From: Mediterranea massiliensis
GTDB taxonomy: Bacteria; Bacteroidota; Bacteroidia; Bacteroidales; Bacteroidaceae
Length of the DNA stretch: 37,709 bases
Assembly: GCA_958402075.1 (NCBI GenBank)
Contig: CATXSD010000017.1
Location: forward strand, 1-37,709
Direction: 5' to 3'
Part shown: piece after piece, positions 1 through 8,113 of the stretch
Layout of the letters: each line of letters begins with the position of its first letter
Position numbering within the stretch: position 1 is the stretch's first letter
Program-made: the position numbers and the translations under genes
Notes under the pieces: generated by a model
Told to the model about the DNA's origin: nothing
Database searches by the model: none
Seen by the model: the letters and a program-made list of their open reading frames with translations, nothing else

Positions 1-490
1 GGTTCTTGGGATCCCACTGGTGGAACTCGTTGCGGAAAGAGAAGATACGTTCCTTCGCACGAGACTTCTCCTCATCGCGACGGGCCCCACCAAAGGCTGC
101 GTCAAACTTGTATTTGTCGAGTGCATGCAGCAGTGCCTGCGTCTTCATCAGATCGGTGTGCACCTTACTGCCATGCGTAAAGGGGCCTACCCCCGCCTTA
201 AAGGCTTCCATATTGCTTTCCACAATCAGGTTCCAGCCATATTTCTTGGCATATTCGTCGCGGAACTGAATCATTTCCTTGAACTTCCACTTGGAGTCGA
301 TGTGCATCAGCGGGAAGGGAACCTTGCCCGGATAGAAGGCCTTCTCGGCCAGACGCACCATCACAGACGAATCCTTGCCGATGCTGTAGAGCATCACCGG
401 ATTCTCGAACTCAGCCGCCACCTCACGGATGATGTGGATAGACTCGGCTTCGAGTTCCTTCAAATGACTAAGCTTATACTCTTCTTTCAT
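1..490 (-). CDS. cysD: Sulfate adenylyltransferase subunit 2 (CysD), C-terminus cut by window edge
   Basis: This gene encodes the small, PP-loop subunit of ATP sulfurylase, which with the GTPase CysN makes adenosine 5'-phosphosulfate from ATP and sulfate. The reading frame starts at an ATG at 488-490 and runs off the left edge, leaving about 163 residues. The N-terminal half carries the PP-loop SIGKDSS at residues 36-42 and the downstream FGGARRDEEKSRAKER stretch typical of CysD and PAPS reductases. It lies 16 bp after cysC on the same strand, so it is probably the fourth gene of the cysQ-permease-cysC-cysD operon; cysN would be expected just outside the window. Identification is by family motifs and context; the missing C-terminus cannot be assessed. 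Confidence 0.95.
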   Translation of the reverse strand, partial: MKEEYKLSHLKELEAESIHIIREVAAEFENPVMLYSIGKDSSVMVRLAEKAFYPGKVPFPLMHIDSKWKFKEMIQFRDEYAKKYGWNLIVESNMEAFKAGVGPFTHGSKVHTDLMKTQALLHALDKYKFDAAFGGARRDEEKSRAKERIFSFRNEFHQWDPKN

Positions 491-506
491 TTTTTCTCTT
501 TCTATC

Positions 507-1109
507 TTATTTTTTCTGAATTCTGGGTAATATGAGTTCCAACAACCTGTGAACGGATTCTTCCAGCGAAAGCACCGAGGTGTCGAGCGTCAGGGACGGG
601 TGTTCAGGCGCTTCGAAAGGTGCCGAGATACCCGTAAAGTTCTTGATTTCCCCCCGACGCGCCTTGGCATAGAGTCCCTTTACGTCCCGTCGTTCACATT
701 CCTCAATAGGAGTGCTGACGTAAACCTCCACAAAATCATCCTTACCGATGATATCGGCCGCCATCTCGCGGATGTCGTTACTGGGGCTGATAAAGGCGGC
801 AATGGTCACGATGCCCGTATCGACAAAAAGTTTGGCCACTTCGGCAATGCGACGGATGTTCTCCACCCGGTCGGCCTCCGAGAAGCCCAGGTTGTTGTTG
901 ATGCCGCTACGGATATTGTCACCGTCCAGAATGCGGCACAGGATACCCCGTTGATGCAGCTCACGCTCCAGCGCAATGGCAACGGTACTTTTGCCCGATC
1001 CGCTCAGCCCTGTAAACCACACCATGACGCTGTGTTGTCCCAGCAAGTTTTCCTTGTCGGCCCGCGTCATCATTCGGTCGAATATCGGATATATGTTGTT
1101 ATTTCCCAT
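507..1109 (-). CDS. cysC: Adenylylsulfate (APS) kinase CysC
   Basis: The product phosphorylates APS at the 3' position to give PAPS, the second step of sulfate activation. It has 200 residues, the normal size for a stand-alone APS kinase. A Walker A P-loop GLSGSGKST lies at residues 34-42, followed by the LDGDNIR segment, the GFSEADRVENIRR substrate-binding stretch, the FISP motif and the KGLYAKARRG lid region, all diagnostic of CysC. The ATG at 1107-1109 is well placed. The gene sits 29 bp after the SLC13 permease gene and 16 bp before cysD. Presence of CysC beside CysD means sulfate is carried to PAPS, for reduction or sulfation; the window does not show which. Confidence 0.96.
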   Translation of the reverse strand: MGNNNIYPIFDRMMTRADKENLLGQHSVMVWFTGLSGSGKSTVAIALERELHQRGILCRILDGDNIRSGINNNLGFSEADRVENIRRIAEVAKLFVDTGIVTIAAFISPSNDIREMAADIIGKDDFVEVYVSTPIEECERRDVKGLYAKARRGEIKNFTGISAPFEAPEHPSLTLDTSVLSLEESVHRLLELILPRIQKK

Positions 1110-1138
1110 ATTGCTTATTCTTATATATTATTATACAT

Positions 1139-2695
1139 TTAAAAAGGCCAGATTACTGGTATCAGAAAGACGGATATCAGAAAGGTAATGATGTTCAGCG
1201 GCAATCCGATGCGCACAAAGTCCGTAAACTTATAGTTGCCGATACCTTGCACAATCAGGTTCGTCTGATAGCCGATGGGCGTGGAAAAACTGGCCGAGGC
1301 CGCCATGCAGATCACCACAAAAAACGGTACAGGACTCACCCCCAGCTGTGTCGAGATAGACAGTGCCAGCGGGAAAGCCAACGCCGCCGCCGCATTGTTG
1401 GTTATCAACTCCGTAAACAGGTTAGTGATGATAAACACAGCCGCCAGCAGCACGTGAGGCCCATAATGGTCGCTCAGGCCGATGATATACCTGGCCACCA
1501 GGTCGGCCACACCCGAATTGACCATCGCCTTGCTGATGGCAAAGGCACAGGCAATCGTAATCAGCACGTCCCAAGAGATGTATTTGGTGTATTTGCGCGG
1601 CGGAAATATCTTCGTCCACGCCATAATGATGGTCGTAATCGATACAAAGAAGAACATGTCCAGTTGCATATCGGGCACGGCCTCCTTCACGAAAGGCAGC
1701 TCCCCGACCGTGGCCCCCACAATCATCAGCACCAGTAAGGCCAGCGCCAGCCAGCGTTTGCCTCGTCCGGGAACCGGCTCGTTGTCCTTGCCGTTGGCAA
1801 TCATGACGAAGACCGAAGACTCACCCCACGTCTGAATGAACGAATCATCGGCCATCACCACCAACGTATCTCCCTCGCGCAGGTATCTGTTTTCCAAGTT
1901 CTCCGTGATACTTTGTCCTCCACGCTTGATTTCCTTCACCTCCGCACCATAATGACGTTTGAAGTTGAAATCTTTCAACCGTTTGTTGATACCTGGGAAA
2001 CGCGGGCCCAGAACCGCTTCTACCCGATGCAGGTTTCCTTTTTGCTCTTCCAGCTCCTCTTCCACCTCGGCCGAATCTTTGCGGACGTCAGGTAAAAGTT
2101 TCGATGAGAAAGCAAACAGATAAAGAATGCCCGCAACGGCAATAAAGATGCCCACCTTACCCAGTTCGAACATCGTAAACCCCTCGTAACCGGCTTCCAG
2201 AATCATACCGTGCACCACCAGATTAGTCGACGTACCGATCAGCGTGCAGATACCCCCCAGAATCGTAACATACGACAAAGGAATCAGGAACTTCGTGGCA
2301 GGCAACTTCACCGAGTCGGCCCACCGCTTGATGATAGGAGCAAAGATGACCACTACCGGCGTATTGTTCAGAAAGGCAGAGATAAAGGAGATGGTAGGCA
2401 GCATGCGGAGTTGGGCCTTGAAAACCGTCGTTTTCTTCTGAGGCAATAATTTCTTAATCAACTGTCCCAACGCCCCCGATTGCCGAATGCCCTCGCTCAC
2501 CAGATAAAGCATAGCCACCGTAATCATACCCTTGTTGCTGAAGCCTTCGAGCATCTCCTTGGGAGTCAGAATGCCGGCACAGAGGAACAGGACCACCACC
2601 GACAGCAACACCATGCCCGGACGCATCTTGTCCAGCACCAGTGCTGTAACCATGCCTGCCAGCCCTAACAGTACGAATACGATTTCAAACGTCAT
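1139..2695 (-). CDS. SLC13/DASS-family permease with central RCK_C domain, probable sulfate importer
   Basis: This is an inner-membrane protein of 518 residues. The N- and C-terminal thirds are strongly hydrophobic with about a dozen predicted helices. They contain the paired family signatures FLNNTPVVVIFAP (about residue 110) with TSTNLV, and TNNAAAALAFP with GYQTNLIV near the C-terminus. Between the halves, roughly residues 205-305, is a soluble RCK_C (TrkA C-terminal) segment ending in EGDTLVVM. Proteins of this layout are divalent anion/Na+ symporters. Operon position between cysQ and cysC points to sulfate as substrate, which is inference. A GTG three bases upstream (2698) could also start translation; I prefer the ATG at 2695. 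The gap to cysQ is about 20 bp. Confidence 0.88.
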   Translation of the reverse strand: MTFEIVFVLLGLAGMVTALVLDKMRPGMVLLSVVVLFLCAGILTPKEMLEGFSNKGMITVAMLYLVSEGIRQSGALGQLIKKLLPQKKTTVFKAQLRMLPTISFISAFLNNTPVVVIFAPIIKRWADSVKLPATKFLIPLSYVTILGGICTLIGTSTNLVVHGMILEAGYEGFTMFELGKVGIFIAVAGILYLFAFSSKLLPDVRKDSAEVEEELEEQKGNLHRVEAVLGPRFPGINKRLKDFNFKRHYGAEVKEIKRGGQSITENLENRYLREGDTLVVMADDSFIQTWGESSVFVMIANGKDNEPVPGRGKRWLALALLVLMIVGATVGELPFVKEAVPDMQLDMFFFVSITTIIMAWTKIFPPRKYTKYISWDVLITIACAFAISKAMVNSGVADLVARYIIGLSDHYGPHVLLAAVFIITNLFTELITNNAAAALAFPLALSISTQLGVSPVPFFVVICMAASASFSTPIGYQTNLIVQGIGNYKFTDFVRIGLPLNIITFLISVFLIPVIWPF

Positions 2696-2714
2696 CACTC
2701 TATCGTTTTATCAT

Positions 2715-3530
2715 TCACAACCGCTTCGGCTCAACGATGAACCACGGATTCAGCAAATCTTCCTTATTATATACCAGCGGAGTGTCGGAACCTGCCCGAT
2801 ACACCTCCCGCCCGGCAGCACGCGCAATGGCATGTCCGGCCGCCGTGTCCCACTCCATCGTCGGAGCAAAACGGGGATACACGTCCGCCGTACCTTCGGC
2901 CACCAGACAAATCTTAATGGAACTACCACTCGATATCAGCTCGACGGCCCGATGCGAAGCCCGGGCCTCCTCGATATACTTTTCGGTCTCGGGAGTCGAG
3001 TGCGAACGCGAAGCCACAATCACAAACTGGCCGTGTTCCGTCTCCACCGGCAACCGAACAGCTCGCGCCATCAGTTCCTCCAGCGAAGCACCGTCACGCG
3101 AAGTTACATTCGCCAACTTATATGCGCCGATTCCTTCCACACCGAAATATAATATTTTCTTAACTGGCAAAAAAATAATCCCTAATTGAGGAATAGAATT
3201 TCGCACTAAGGCAATGTTGACGGTAAACTCTCCATTTCGCTTGATAAATTCCTTGGTGCCGTCCAGCGGATCCACTATCCACAAGTCGGCCCACGTCTTG
3301 CGCTCGGCAAACGGGATAGATTTCCCCTCCTCGCTCAGCAACGGGAAAGGCGTATCGGCCAACAGGCGGCTGATGGTTTCGTGCGCCGCCCCGTCGGCAA
3401 TGGTCAAGGGAGAATTGTCCGCCTTCCTTTCTATCTGAAAGTCAGATGCAGGATCGTTGTAAATAGACAAAATGCTTTCTCCTGCCGCCAAAGCAGCATC
3501 AATGGCTTTTAATATATATTGTTGCTCCAT
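2715..3530 (-). CDS. cysQ: 3'(2'),5'-bisphosphate nucleotidase CysQ
   Basis: The enzyme hydrolyses 3'-phosphoadenosine 5'-phosphate (PAP), the inhibitory by-product of PAPS use, to AMP. The 271-residue protein belongs to the inositol-monophosphatase-like Mg2+ phosphatases. The metal-binding residues are visible as SEEGK (E67, E68), the DPLDGTKEF signature (D87, D90) and a later MEWDTAAGHAI motif. It is the first gene of the sulfate operon, reading into the SLC13 permease, cysC and cysD with short gaps, consistent with clearance of PAP made by the same pathway. The ATG at 3528-3530 is followed directly by a good N-terminus. Confidence is high for family and function. Confidence 0.93.
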   Translation of the reverse strand: MEQQYILKAIDAALAAGESILSIYNDPASDFQIERKADNSPLTIADGAAHETISRLLADTPFPLLSEEGKSIPFAERKTWADLWIVDPLDGTKEFIKRNGEFTVNIALVRNSIPQLGIIFLPVKKILYFGVEGIGAYKLANVTSRDGASLEELMARAVRLPVETEHGQFVIVASRSHSTPETEKYIEEARASHRAVELISSGSSIKICLVAEGTADVYPRFAPTMEWDTAAGHAIARAAGREVYRAGSDTPLVYNKEDLLNPWFIVEPKRL

Positions 3531-3637
3531 ACCATTCTCAAAATAAGGCGTAAAATTAGAAACGTCTCCCTTGGAAAAAGTTTTCTTCCTCCATTTTATA
3601 ACTTATTTTAAGGGTTATTCACCTATCAGAAAGTACT
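3531..3637 (-). promoter_or_regulatory. Upstream region of the cysQ operon
   Basis: This AT-rich gap lies between the terminator of the upstream SPOR gene and cysQ and must hold the promoter of the four-gene sulfate operon. I do not see a convincing TAnnTTTG -7 box in it, so the exact promoter is left undefined. No riboswitch-like structure was recognised. Confidence 0.4.
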
Positions 3638-3673
3638 AAAAAAGGCAGCAAGCATGAAGCCGCCACCTTTTTT
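3638..3673 (-). terminator. Rho-independent terminator after SPOR lipoprotein gene
   Basis: On the minus strand a GGCGGC...GCTGCC stem (right and left arms at 3659-3664 and 3644-3649, one G-U pair) is followed by a run of six T. The outer A6GG/CCT6 pairing makes it usable in both directions. It separates the SPOR gene from the cysQ operon. Confidence 0.7.
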
Positions 3674-3699
3674 ACTAATGATGCCACCGTTCTTCTTTC

Positions 3700-4212
3700 T
3701 CAATTGAGGCGATACAGCAACCAGGCACCCTGAAAATCCTTCCGATTGGGATATTTGGCCTTGAAAGCATCACGAGCATCTGCAGCCGAAGCTCTGTCAT
3801 GATAAGTGGCCACAATCACACGATACATAGCGATATCAGCATTAAACGCCACTGTTGCATTATAGCCTTCTTTATCCAGAAAATCTTTCAGGCTTTCAGC
3901 ATTGGCCTTTACAGAAAAACTACCAGCCACGACATTGAAATCTTTCAGCTCGGAACCAGACACGACGGAAACTTTTTCCTGACGTACACCAGTACTTTCT
4001 ACCACCTTAGGAGCCTCTACCGGAGCACTAACTACTGGAGCAGCCTCTTCGACCGGAGCAGTTTCCTGCGGCGTCGTTTCAGCCAATTCCTGCTTCTTTG
4101 CATTTTCATACGCTTTTTTGTACGCACTTTCGCTTGACTTACAAGAAGAGAATGCCAGTGCTACACAAACACTCACTCCCAATACTGCCATTTTTTTCAT
4201 TTTCATTATCAT
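3700..4212 (-). CDS. SPOR-domain lipoprotein
   Basis: This is a 170-residue exported lipoprotein. The N-terminus is basic and hydrophobic and ends in a lipobox-like LAFSSC with the lipidated Cys at residue 24. A Lys/Glu/Pro/Val-rich linker (about 30-80) follows. A C-terminal SPOR domain (about 93-170, from FNVVAGSFSV to GAWLLYRLN) is the type that binds denuded glycan strands of peptidoglycan at division sites. The likely role is an outer-membrane-anchored peptidoglycan-binding protein in division or envelope maintenance; this follows from the family. Start choice is uncertain because ATG occurs at 4212, 4206 and 4200. It follows the 4236-4658 gene by 23 bp and is probably co-transcribed with it. 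Confidence 0.88.
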   Translation of the reverse strand: MIMKMKKMAVLGVSVCVALAFSSCKSSESAYKKAYENAKKQELAETTPQETAPVEEAAPVVSAPVEAPKVVESTGVRQEKVSVVSGSELKDFNVVAGSFSVKANAESLKDFLDKEGYNATVAFNADIAMYRVIVATYHDRASAADARDAFKAKYPNRKDFQGAWLLYRLN

Positions 4213-4235
4213 TTTAAAAGTTTATTGTATGCAAA

Positions 4236-4658
4236 TCAATAATTACGGAAAACATATATCGTATCATGATAGTTCAACCGGATTTTCTTCGATGTCAGTT
4301 CTTCCACCTTGAAAGTACGTGAATCGTTTTCCCATCCGAACCATTTCTGATAAGTTGCATCTCCTACAGACGGTTGCCAAAGATTAATGGTAATCTCATC
4401 GTTCCCTTCCTCATAATAACCATACATGGAACGATAATTACCATCCGTTCCCATATAATAAGTAAGGAATGAACCCTTCTGAAATCCATAAAACACACTG
4501 TCAACCTTCGCTATCGAGCCATCTGGATACTGATACTCACGCAACTGCCACTTCCCTACCCATGGAGAATCTCCCCCATTCATACAAGAGACGCAACAGA
4601 GCATCCATATTGCTACAGACACTACTTTCATGCCAGTTTTCAGTTTTTTCATATTCAT
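4236..4658 (-). CDS. Small lipocalin-like lipoprotein, function unknown
   Basis: The 140-residue protein has a signal peptide ending CCVSC (lipidated Cys near residue 25), then GGDSPWVGKWQLREYQYPDG. This resembles the first strand (VGKWxL) of Bacteroidales lipocalin-like lipoproteins. The remainder alternates short beta-prone segments such as FLTYYMGTDGNYR and KKIRLNYHDTIYVF, consistent with a small beta-barrel. I cannot assign a ligand or pathway. It is the first gene of a two-gene minus-strand unit with the SPOR lipoprotein. A TACTTTTG -7-like box lies just upstream on the minus strand (4675-4682). Confidence 0.75.
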   Translation of the reverse strand: MNMKKLKTGMKVVSVAIWMLCCVSCMNGGDSPWVGKWQLREYQYPDGSIAKVDSVFYGFQKGSFLTYYMGTDGNYRSMYGYYEEGNDEITINLWQPSVGDATYQKWFGWENDSRTFKVEELTSKKIRLNYHDTIYVFRNY

Positions 4659-4674
4659 CCTTATATTTGAATGA

Positions 4675-4682
4675 CAAAAGTA
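4675..4682 (-). promoter_or_regulatory. Candidate -7 box for the lipocalin/SPOR unit
   Basis: Read on the minus strand this is TACTTTTG, a full match to the Bacteroides TAnnTTTG -7 pattern, 16 bp upstream of the ATG at 4658. I find no clear TTTG at the -33 distance, so the call is moderate. Confidence 0.5.
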
Positions 4683-4801
4683 CAGCGAAGCAGTTATCTG
4701 ACACGCTCTTCAGCCGTTAAATATATTTAAAACAAACAACATATATCTGAACAAGCCAACATTTTCCGACAAAACATAGTGAAGAAATAAAAGGATATTT
4801 G

Positions 4802-4809
4802 TAGATTTG
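4802..4809 (+). promoter_or_regulatory. Candidate -7 box for the YtxH operon
   Basis: TAGATTTG followed by C matches the Bacteroides -7 pattern and lies 27 bp upstream of the YtxH start codon. No good -33 TTTG is seen at the usual 19-21 bp spacing. Confidence 0.5.
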
Positions 4810-4836
4810 CAGATAAACCATTAAAAAATAAATATT

Positions 4837-5046
4837 ATGAAAGGATTAAATGTTTTAGCCGCTTTTTTAGGCGGAGCTGCCGTAGGCGCGACTCTGGGCA
4901 TATTGTTCGCACCTGAAAAGGGAGAAGACACCCGTGCCAAAATCGCAGATATCCTGCGCAAGAAAGGCATCCGTCTGAACCGCAACGAGATGGAAAATCT
5001 GGTAGACGAAATTGCAGCAGAGATTAAAAATGAAGATGCTGAATGA
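4837..5046 (+). CDS. YtxH-domain small membrane protein
   Basis: The 69-residue protein has an N-terminal Gly/Ala-rich hydrophobic helix (about residues 5-27, FLGGAAVGATLGILFAP) followed directly by the PEKGEDTRAKI motif that defines YtxH-like proteins, and a charged C-terminal helix. Proteins of this type are membrane-associated and often stress-induced, but a biochemical role is not known. It is the first gene of a compact plus-strand operon with the holin-like gene (31 bp downstream) and the 83-residue basic protein. This gene order suggests a shared membrane function. Confidence 0.85.
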   Translation: MKGLNVLAAFLGGAAVGATLGILFAPEKGEDTRAKIADILRKKGIRLNRNEMENLVDEIAAEIKNEDAE

Positions 5047-5077
5047 ACCGTCAGTCAGGAATTAAAGCAGAACCACC

Positions 5078-5458
5078 ATGTTTTCCAACGACCAAAATAT
5101 AGAAACACTTCAGCAACTGTTTGTTGAAGTCAAAAAATATCTGTCCCTTCAGAAAAAATACACCCAACTGGAGATTGCAGAAAAATTGACCGTGTTGCTC
5201 TCTACCCTAATTTTGGTATTGATAGTCATTATTTTGAGCATGGTGGCTCTGTTTTATATGTCCTTTACATTTGCCTATTGGCTGGCTCCTGTTTTCGGAA
5301 GTATCATGGCAAGCTTTGCACTGATAACCACCGTCATCATCCTGCTGATTATTGCAGTTATCACTTTCCGCAAGAAACTTATTGTCAATCCGATGGCCAA
5401 ATTCATTGCCAGCCTATTCATTCAGGAACCGTCAAAAGAAGAAAAGCATGAATCCTAA
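5078..5458 (+). CDS. Phage-holin-superfamily (DUF1469-like) membrane protein
   Basis: The 126-residue protein has an amphipathic N-terminal helix, two long hydrophobic segments (about residues 37-65 and 70-97) separated by a short turn, and a charged tail ending SKEEKHES. This layout matches the putative actinobacteriophage-holin family (DUF1469), which in ordinary chromosomes is a non-phage inner-membrane protein found beside YtxH. No phage genes occur nearby, so a lysis role is unlikely. Its 3' end overlaps the next gene by 11 bp, implying translational coupling. Confidence 0.8.
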   Translation: MFSNDQNIETLQQLFVEVKKYLSLQKKYTQLEIAEKLTVLLSTLILVLIVIILSMVALFYMSFTFAYWLAPVFGSIMASFALITTVIILLIIAVITFRKKLIVNPMAKFIASLFIQEPSKEEKHES

Positions 5459-5699
5459 AAGCAACCTCCCCAGCACATTGGACGAAATCCGTGTTTTGAA
5501 GGAAAAAGCATTGGAGGACGTACGGCAACAACGGAAGACCCTGAATGCCACTACACGCAAATTGTTTGCACCGCTTGCTCCTGCCGCCAGTAAAAGTAGC
5601 GCTATAACGAGAGCTTTCCATACAGGAATGGCCGCCTTTGACGGTCTCATGCTCGGCATACGGCTTATCAGGAAGTTCCGAAAAGCATTCAGAAAATAA
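5448..5699 (+). CDS. Small basic protein, third gene of the YtxH operon
   Basis: The start codon is the ATG at 5448-5450, inside the end of the holin-like gene (11-bp overlap), giving 83 residues. A longer in-frame reading from 5352 would run through most of the upstream gene and is rejected. The protein has a polar, Lys/Arg-rich N-terminal helix (TLDEIRVLKEKALEDVRQQR), a hydrophobic-amphipathic middle with FHTGMAAFDGLMLGIRLI, and ends RKFRKAFRK. I do not recognise a named family. The position suggests a membrane-associated partner of the two preceding proteins. Confidence 0.75.
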   Translation: MNPKSNLPSTLDEIRVLKEKALEDVRQQRKTLNATTRKLFAPLAPAASKSSAITRAFHTGMAAFDGLMLGIRLIRKFRKAFRK

Positions 5700-5732
5700 A
5701 TTTTCTACATTAGTACATTAGGCGAAACAAAA

Positions 5733-5764
5733 AGGCACCGCCCTCCAAAGAAAGAGCAGTGCCT
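5733..5764 (-). terminator. Terminator between the YtxH operon and manA
   Basis: AGGCAC (5733-5738) pairs with GTGCCT (5759-5764), with a further CTC/GAG pairing inside. On the minus strand the stem is followed by TTTTTG, so it fits best as the manA terminator. It may also stop the converging YtxH operon. Confidence 0.65.
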
Positions 5765-5788
5765 ATCTTTATGCAACCTCTATATCAG

Positions 5789-6760
5789 TCAGACATAAGC
5801 TTCCAACAATTTCACTTTTCCATCTGGAATGATATGAACCGACTGAGTCGTAGCAGGGAACAAAACCGTTTCACCCGCACATACAGTAATTTCATTCTGC
5901 ACATCGTCCACCATACGACAAGCTCCCTCCACACAGACGAATATAACAAAAGAATCGAGCTCCGAATAGTCGCAGGTAATATCCTCCGTCATATCATACA
6001 AAGAAACTGAAAAATAGGGAGTAGTCAATATTTCAACCGGTTCATTGGGAACAGCCTCATACTCTGTGCGAAAATCATCTTGCACATCAGCAAAGTTAAT
6101 GGCATCCAGTGCCTGACTGACGTGCAGTTCACGCAACTTTCCGTCCTTGTCCCTTCTATTATAATCATAAATACGATAAGTGACGTCAGAAGATTGCTGT
6201 ACCTCGACAATGAATGCACCGGCACCAATTCCATGCACACGACCTGCCGGCACATAGAATACATCCCCCGGCCGGATGGCGCACGTTTGAAGCACTTCGT
6301 CAAAAGTACCGTTATGCACCCGCTCCTTATATTCCTTCGGTGTAATCTGACGGGAAAAGCCCGAAATCAGCGTAGCTCCCTCATCCGCAGAAACCACATA
6401 CCACATTTCATTTTTACCAAAACTGTTATGCCGCTTCTTGGCCAGCTCGTCGCCCGGATGAACCTGAATGGACAATTTCTGCCGAGCATCAATAAACTTA
6501 ACCAATAGCGGGAATTTATTACCAAAACGGGCATAATTGGCCTCACCGACCAACTCTTCACGATACCTGCGGACCATTTCGGGCAAGGTGAGTCCCTTAT
6601 CGGCACCATTGGCAACAACCGACTCACTACCCTCTACGGCAGACACCTCCCAACTCTCTCCTACGTTGGGCAAATTTTCACTCAAATGCTTGAAAGGAAT
6701 AATCTTGTCGCCTCCCCAAAGCGTTTGCTTCAGAACAGGCTCGAATTTCAAAGGATACAT
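5789..6760 (-). CDS. manA: Mannose-6-phosphate isomerase, class I (ManA)
   Basis: The enzyme interconverts mannose 6-phosphate and fructose 6-phosphate, linking mannose use and GDP-sugar synthesis to glycolysis. The 323-residue length matches the compact Bacillus-type class I enzymes rather than the longer enterobacterial form. The cupin metal site is visible as KLSIQVHPGDELAKKRH followed by GKNEMWYVV, and a second signature VPAGRVHGIGAG lies near residue 170. The C-terminal cupin repeat ends with AGETVLFPATT. It is transcribed divergently from the galM-transporter-galK cluster, so control from the shared intergenic region is possible. Confidence 0.93.
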   Translation of the reverse strand: MYPLKFEPVLKQTLWGGDKIIPFKHLSENLPNVGESWEVSAVEGSESVVANGADKGLTLPEMVRRYREELVGEANYARFGNKFPLLVKFIDARQKLSIQVHPGDELAKKRHNSFGKNEMWYVVSADEGATLISGFSRQITPKEYKERVHNGTFDEVLQTCAIRPGDVFYVPAGRVHGIGAGAFIVEVQQSSDVTYRIYDYNRRDKDGKLRELHVSQALDAINFADVQDDFRTEYEAVPNEPVEILTTPYFSVSLYDMTEDITCDYSELDSFVIFVCVEGACRMVDDVQNEITVCAGETVLFPATTQSVHIIPDGKVKLLEAYV

Positions 6761-6887
6761 TTATTCTATTATTATGATTAAAAAGTTTTTCATATTATTA
6801 ATCAACAAGAGTCTTACATTCATAAAAGCACCAACGATTCTTTCGCTCCAGGGTATGCGACTCCAGTCAAAGCCATTTTTATGGTGA

Positions 6888-6895
6888 CAAACATA
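6888..6895 (-). promoter_or_regulatory. Candidate -7 box for manA
   Basis: Read on the minus strand this is TATGTTTG, a match to the TAnnTTTG pattern. It would give manA a leader of about 120 nt. No clear -33 element is visible, so a different promoter closer to the gene is possible. Confidence 0.4.
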
Positions 6896-6915
6896 CAAAA
6901 ATTATTTGTGATTAC

Positions 6916-6946
6916 TTGGGAGAACAAAAGAAATTCTGTTTATTTG
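6916..6946 (+). promoter_or_regulatory. Candidate galM-operon promoter
   Basis: TTG at 6916-6918, a 20-bp spacer and TTTATTTG at 6939-6946 (one mismatch to TAnnTTTG) form a plausible promoter. It lies just before the ATG at 6958 and argues against the upstream in-frame TTG as the translation start. Confidence 0.45.
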
Positions 6947-6957
6947 CAAGAAATTTA

Positions 6958-8073
6958 ATGAATACCATGGATATGACAACGTCTAATATTTACGAAAGCA
7001 ACCTTTCTGGTCTTGAAAGGAAAAACTTTCAAAAAGAAGTTAACAACAAGCAGACAGACTTGTACTTCCTTCAAAACAAGCAAGGTATGGAAGTGGCCGT
7101 TACCAATTACGGATGTGCCATTCTCTCTATTATGGTACCTGACAGGGAAGGCCGATATGCCAATGTCATTTTAGGACATGACAGCATTGACCACGTCATC
7201 AACAGTCCGGAACCTTTCCTCAACACAACAATTGGGCGATATGGCAACCGAATTGCCAAAGGGCATTTCACCTTGTATGGCGAAGAGCACCAGCTCTCTA
7301 TAAACAACGGTCCCAATTCACTGCATGGCGGACCTACCGGCTTTCATACCAGAGTATGGGATGCTGTCCAACCCAATCCGGCAACGATCATCTTCAACTA
7401 CACCTCAGCCGACGGCGAAGAAGGTTTTCCCGGCAAGCTGGAAGTGGAAATGACCTATCGTCTTGAAGAGGAAATCAATGCATTGGTCATCGAATACCGG
7501 GCCAAGACAGACAAAGCCACCGTTGTAAATCTGACCAATCATGGATTCTTCAATCTGGCAGGAATTGCCAACCCAACCCCGACGGTTCTCAACCAGTCCG
7601 TGACCATCAATGCAGATTTTTATGTTCCAATTGACAACGTATCCATTCCTACAGGCGAAATATTGAAGGTAGAAGGCACGCCAATGGATTTCCGTACCCC
7701 GCACACCATAGGCGAACGCATTGACGAACCATTCCAACAGCTTATCAATGGAGCCGGTTATGACCATTGTTACGTACTTAATAAGACGGAAGCCGGTGAA
7801 CTGAGTCTGGCGGCCACTTGTACAGATCCGGACAGCGGACGCCAGATGGAAGTCTATACAACTGAGAATGGCGTGCAACTGTATACCGGCAACTGGCTCA
7901 ACGGATTTGCCGGAGCCCATGACGCAACCTTCCCGGCCAGAAGCGCTGTTTGTTTCGAAGCCCAATGCTTCCCCGACACTCCCAATAAGCCGCATTTCCC
8001 TTCGGCCGTTCTCCTGCCGGGTGACGAATATCAGCAAATAACCATCTATAAGTTTGGAATCGAAGACAAATAA
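6958..8073 (+). CDS. galM: Aldose 1-epimerase (galactose mutarotase)
   Basis: The enzyme interconverts alpha and beta anomers of galactose/glucose, supplying the alpha anomer to galactokinase. The frame is open from a TTG at 6916, but I choose the ATG at 6958 (371 residues) because a promoter overlaps the upstream codons; ATGs at 6967 and 6973 are also possible. Family residues are visible: TTIGRYGNRIAKG, NSLHGGPTGFHTRVWD, the catalytic-histidine segment LTNHGFFNLAG, and the C-terminal AVCFEAQCFPDTPNKPHFPS that carries the catalytic Glu. No signal peptide is seen, so it is cytosolic. The sugar transporter gene follows 40 bp downstream, then galK, making a galactose-use operon. Confidence 0.93.
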   Translation: MNTMDMTTSNIYESNLSGLERKNFQKEVNNKQTDLYFLQNKQGMEVAVTNYGCAILSIMVPDREGRYANVILGHDSIDHVINSPEPFLNTTIGRYGNRIAKGHFTLYGEEHQLSINNGPNSLHGGPTGFHTRVWDAVQPNPATIIFNYTSADGEEGFPGKLEVEMTYRLEEEINALVIEYRAKTDKATVVNLTNHGFFNLAGIANPTPTVLNQSVTINADFYVPIDNVSIPTGEILKVEGTPMDFRTPHTIGERIDEPFQQLINGAGYDHCYVLNKTEAGELSLAATCTDPDSGRQMEVYTTENGVQLYTGNWLNGFAGAHDATFPARSAVCFEAQCFPDTPNKPHFPSAVLLPGDEYQQITIYKFGIEDK

Positions 8074-8113
8074 CAAACTCTTTATAAACGCTTTTAAAAC
8101 TAAAGAAAAAACC

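Noticed and set aside
5078..5458. Holin-like gene as evidence of a prophage
   Set aside because: No integrase, capsid, tail or endolysin gene lies nearby; the GH25 gene is 30 kb away in a different context, and the family is common in non-phage operons beside YtxH.
6916..6957. Upstream TTG start for galM
   Set aside because: A plausible promoter overlaps these codons and an ATG with normal context lies at 6958.
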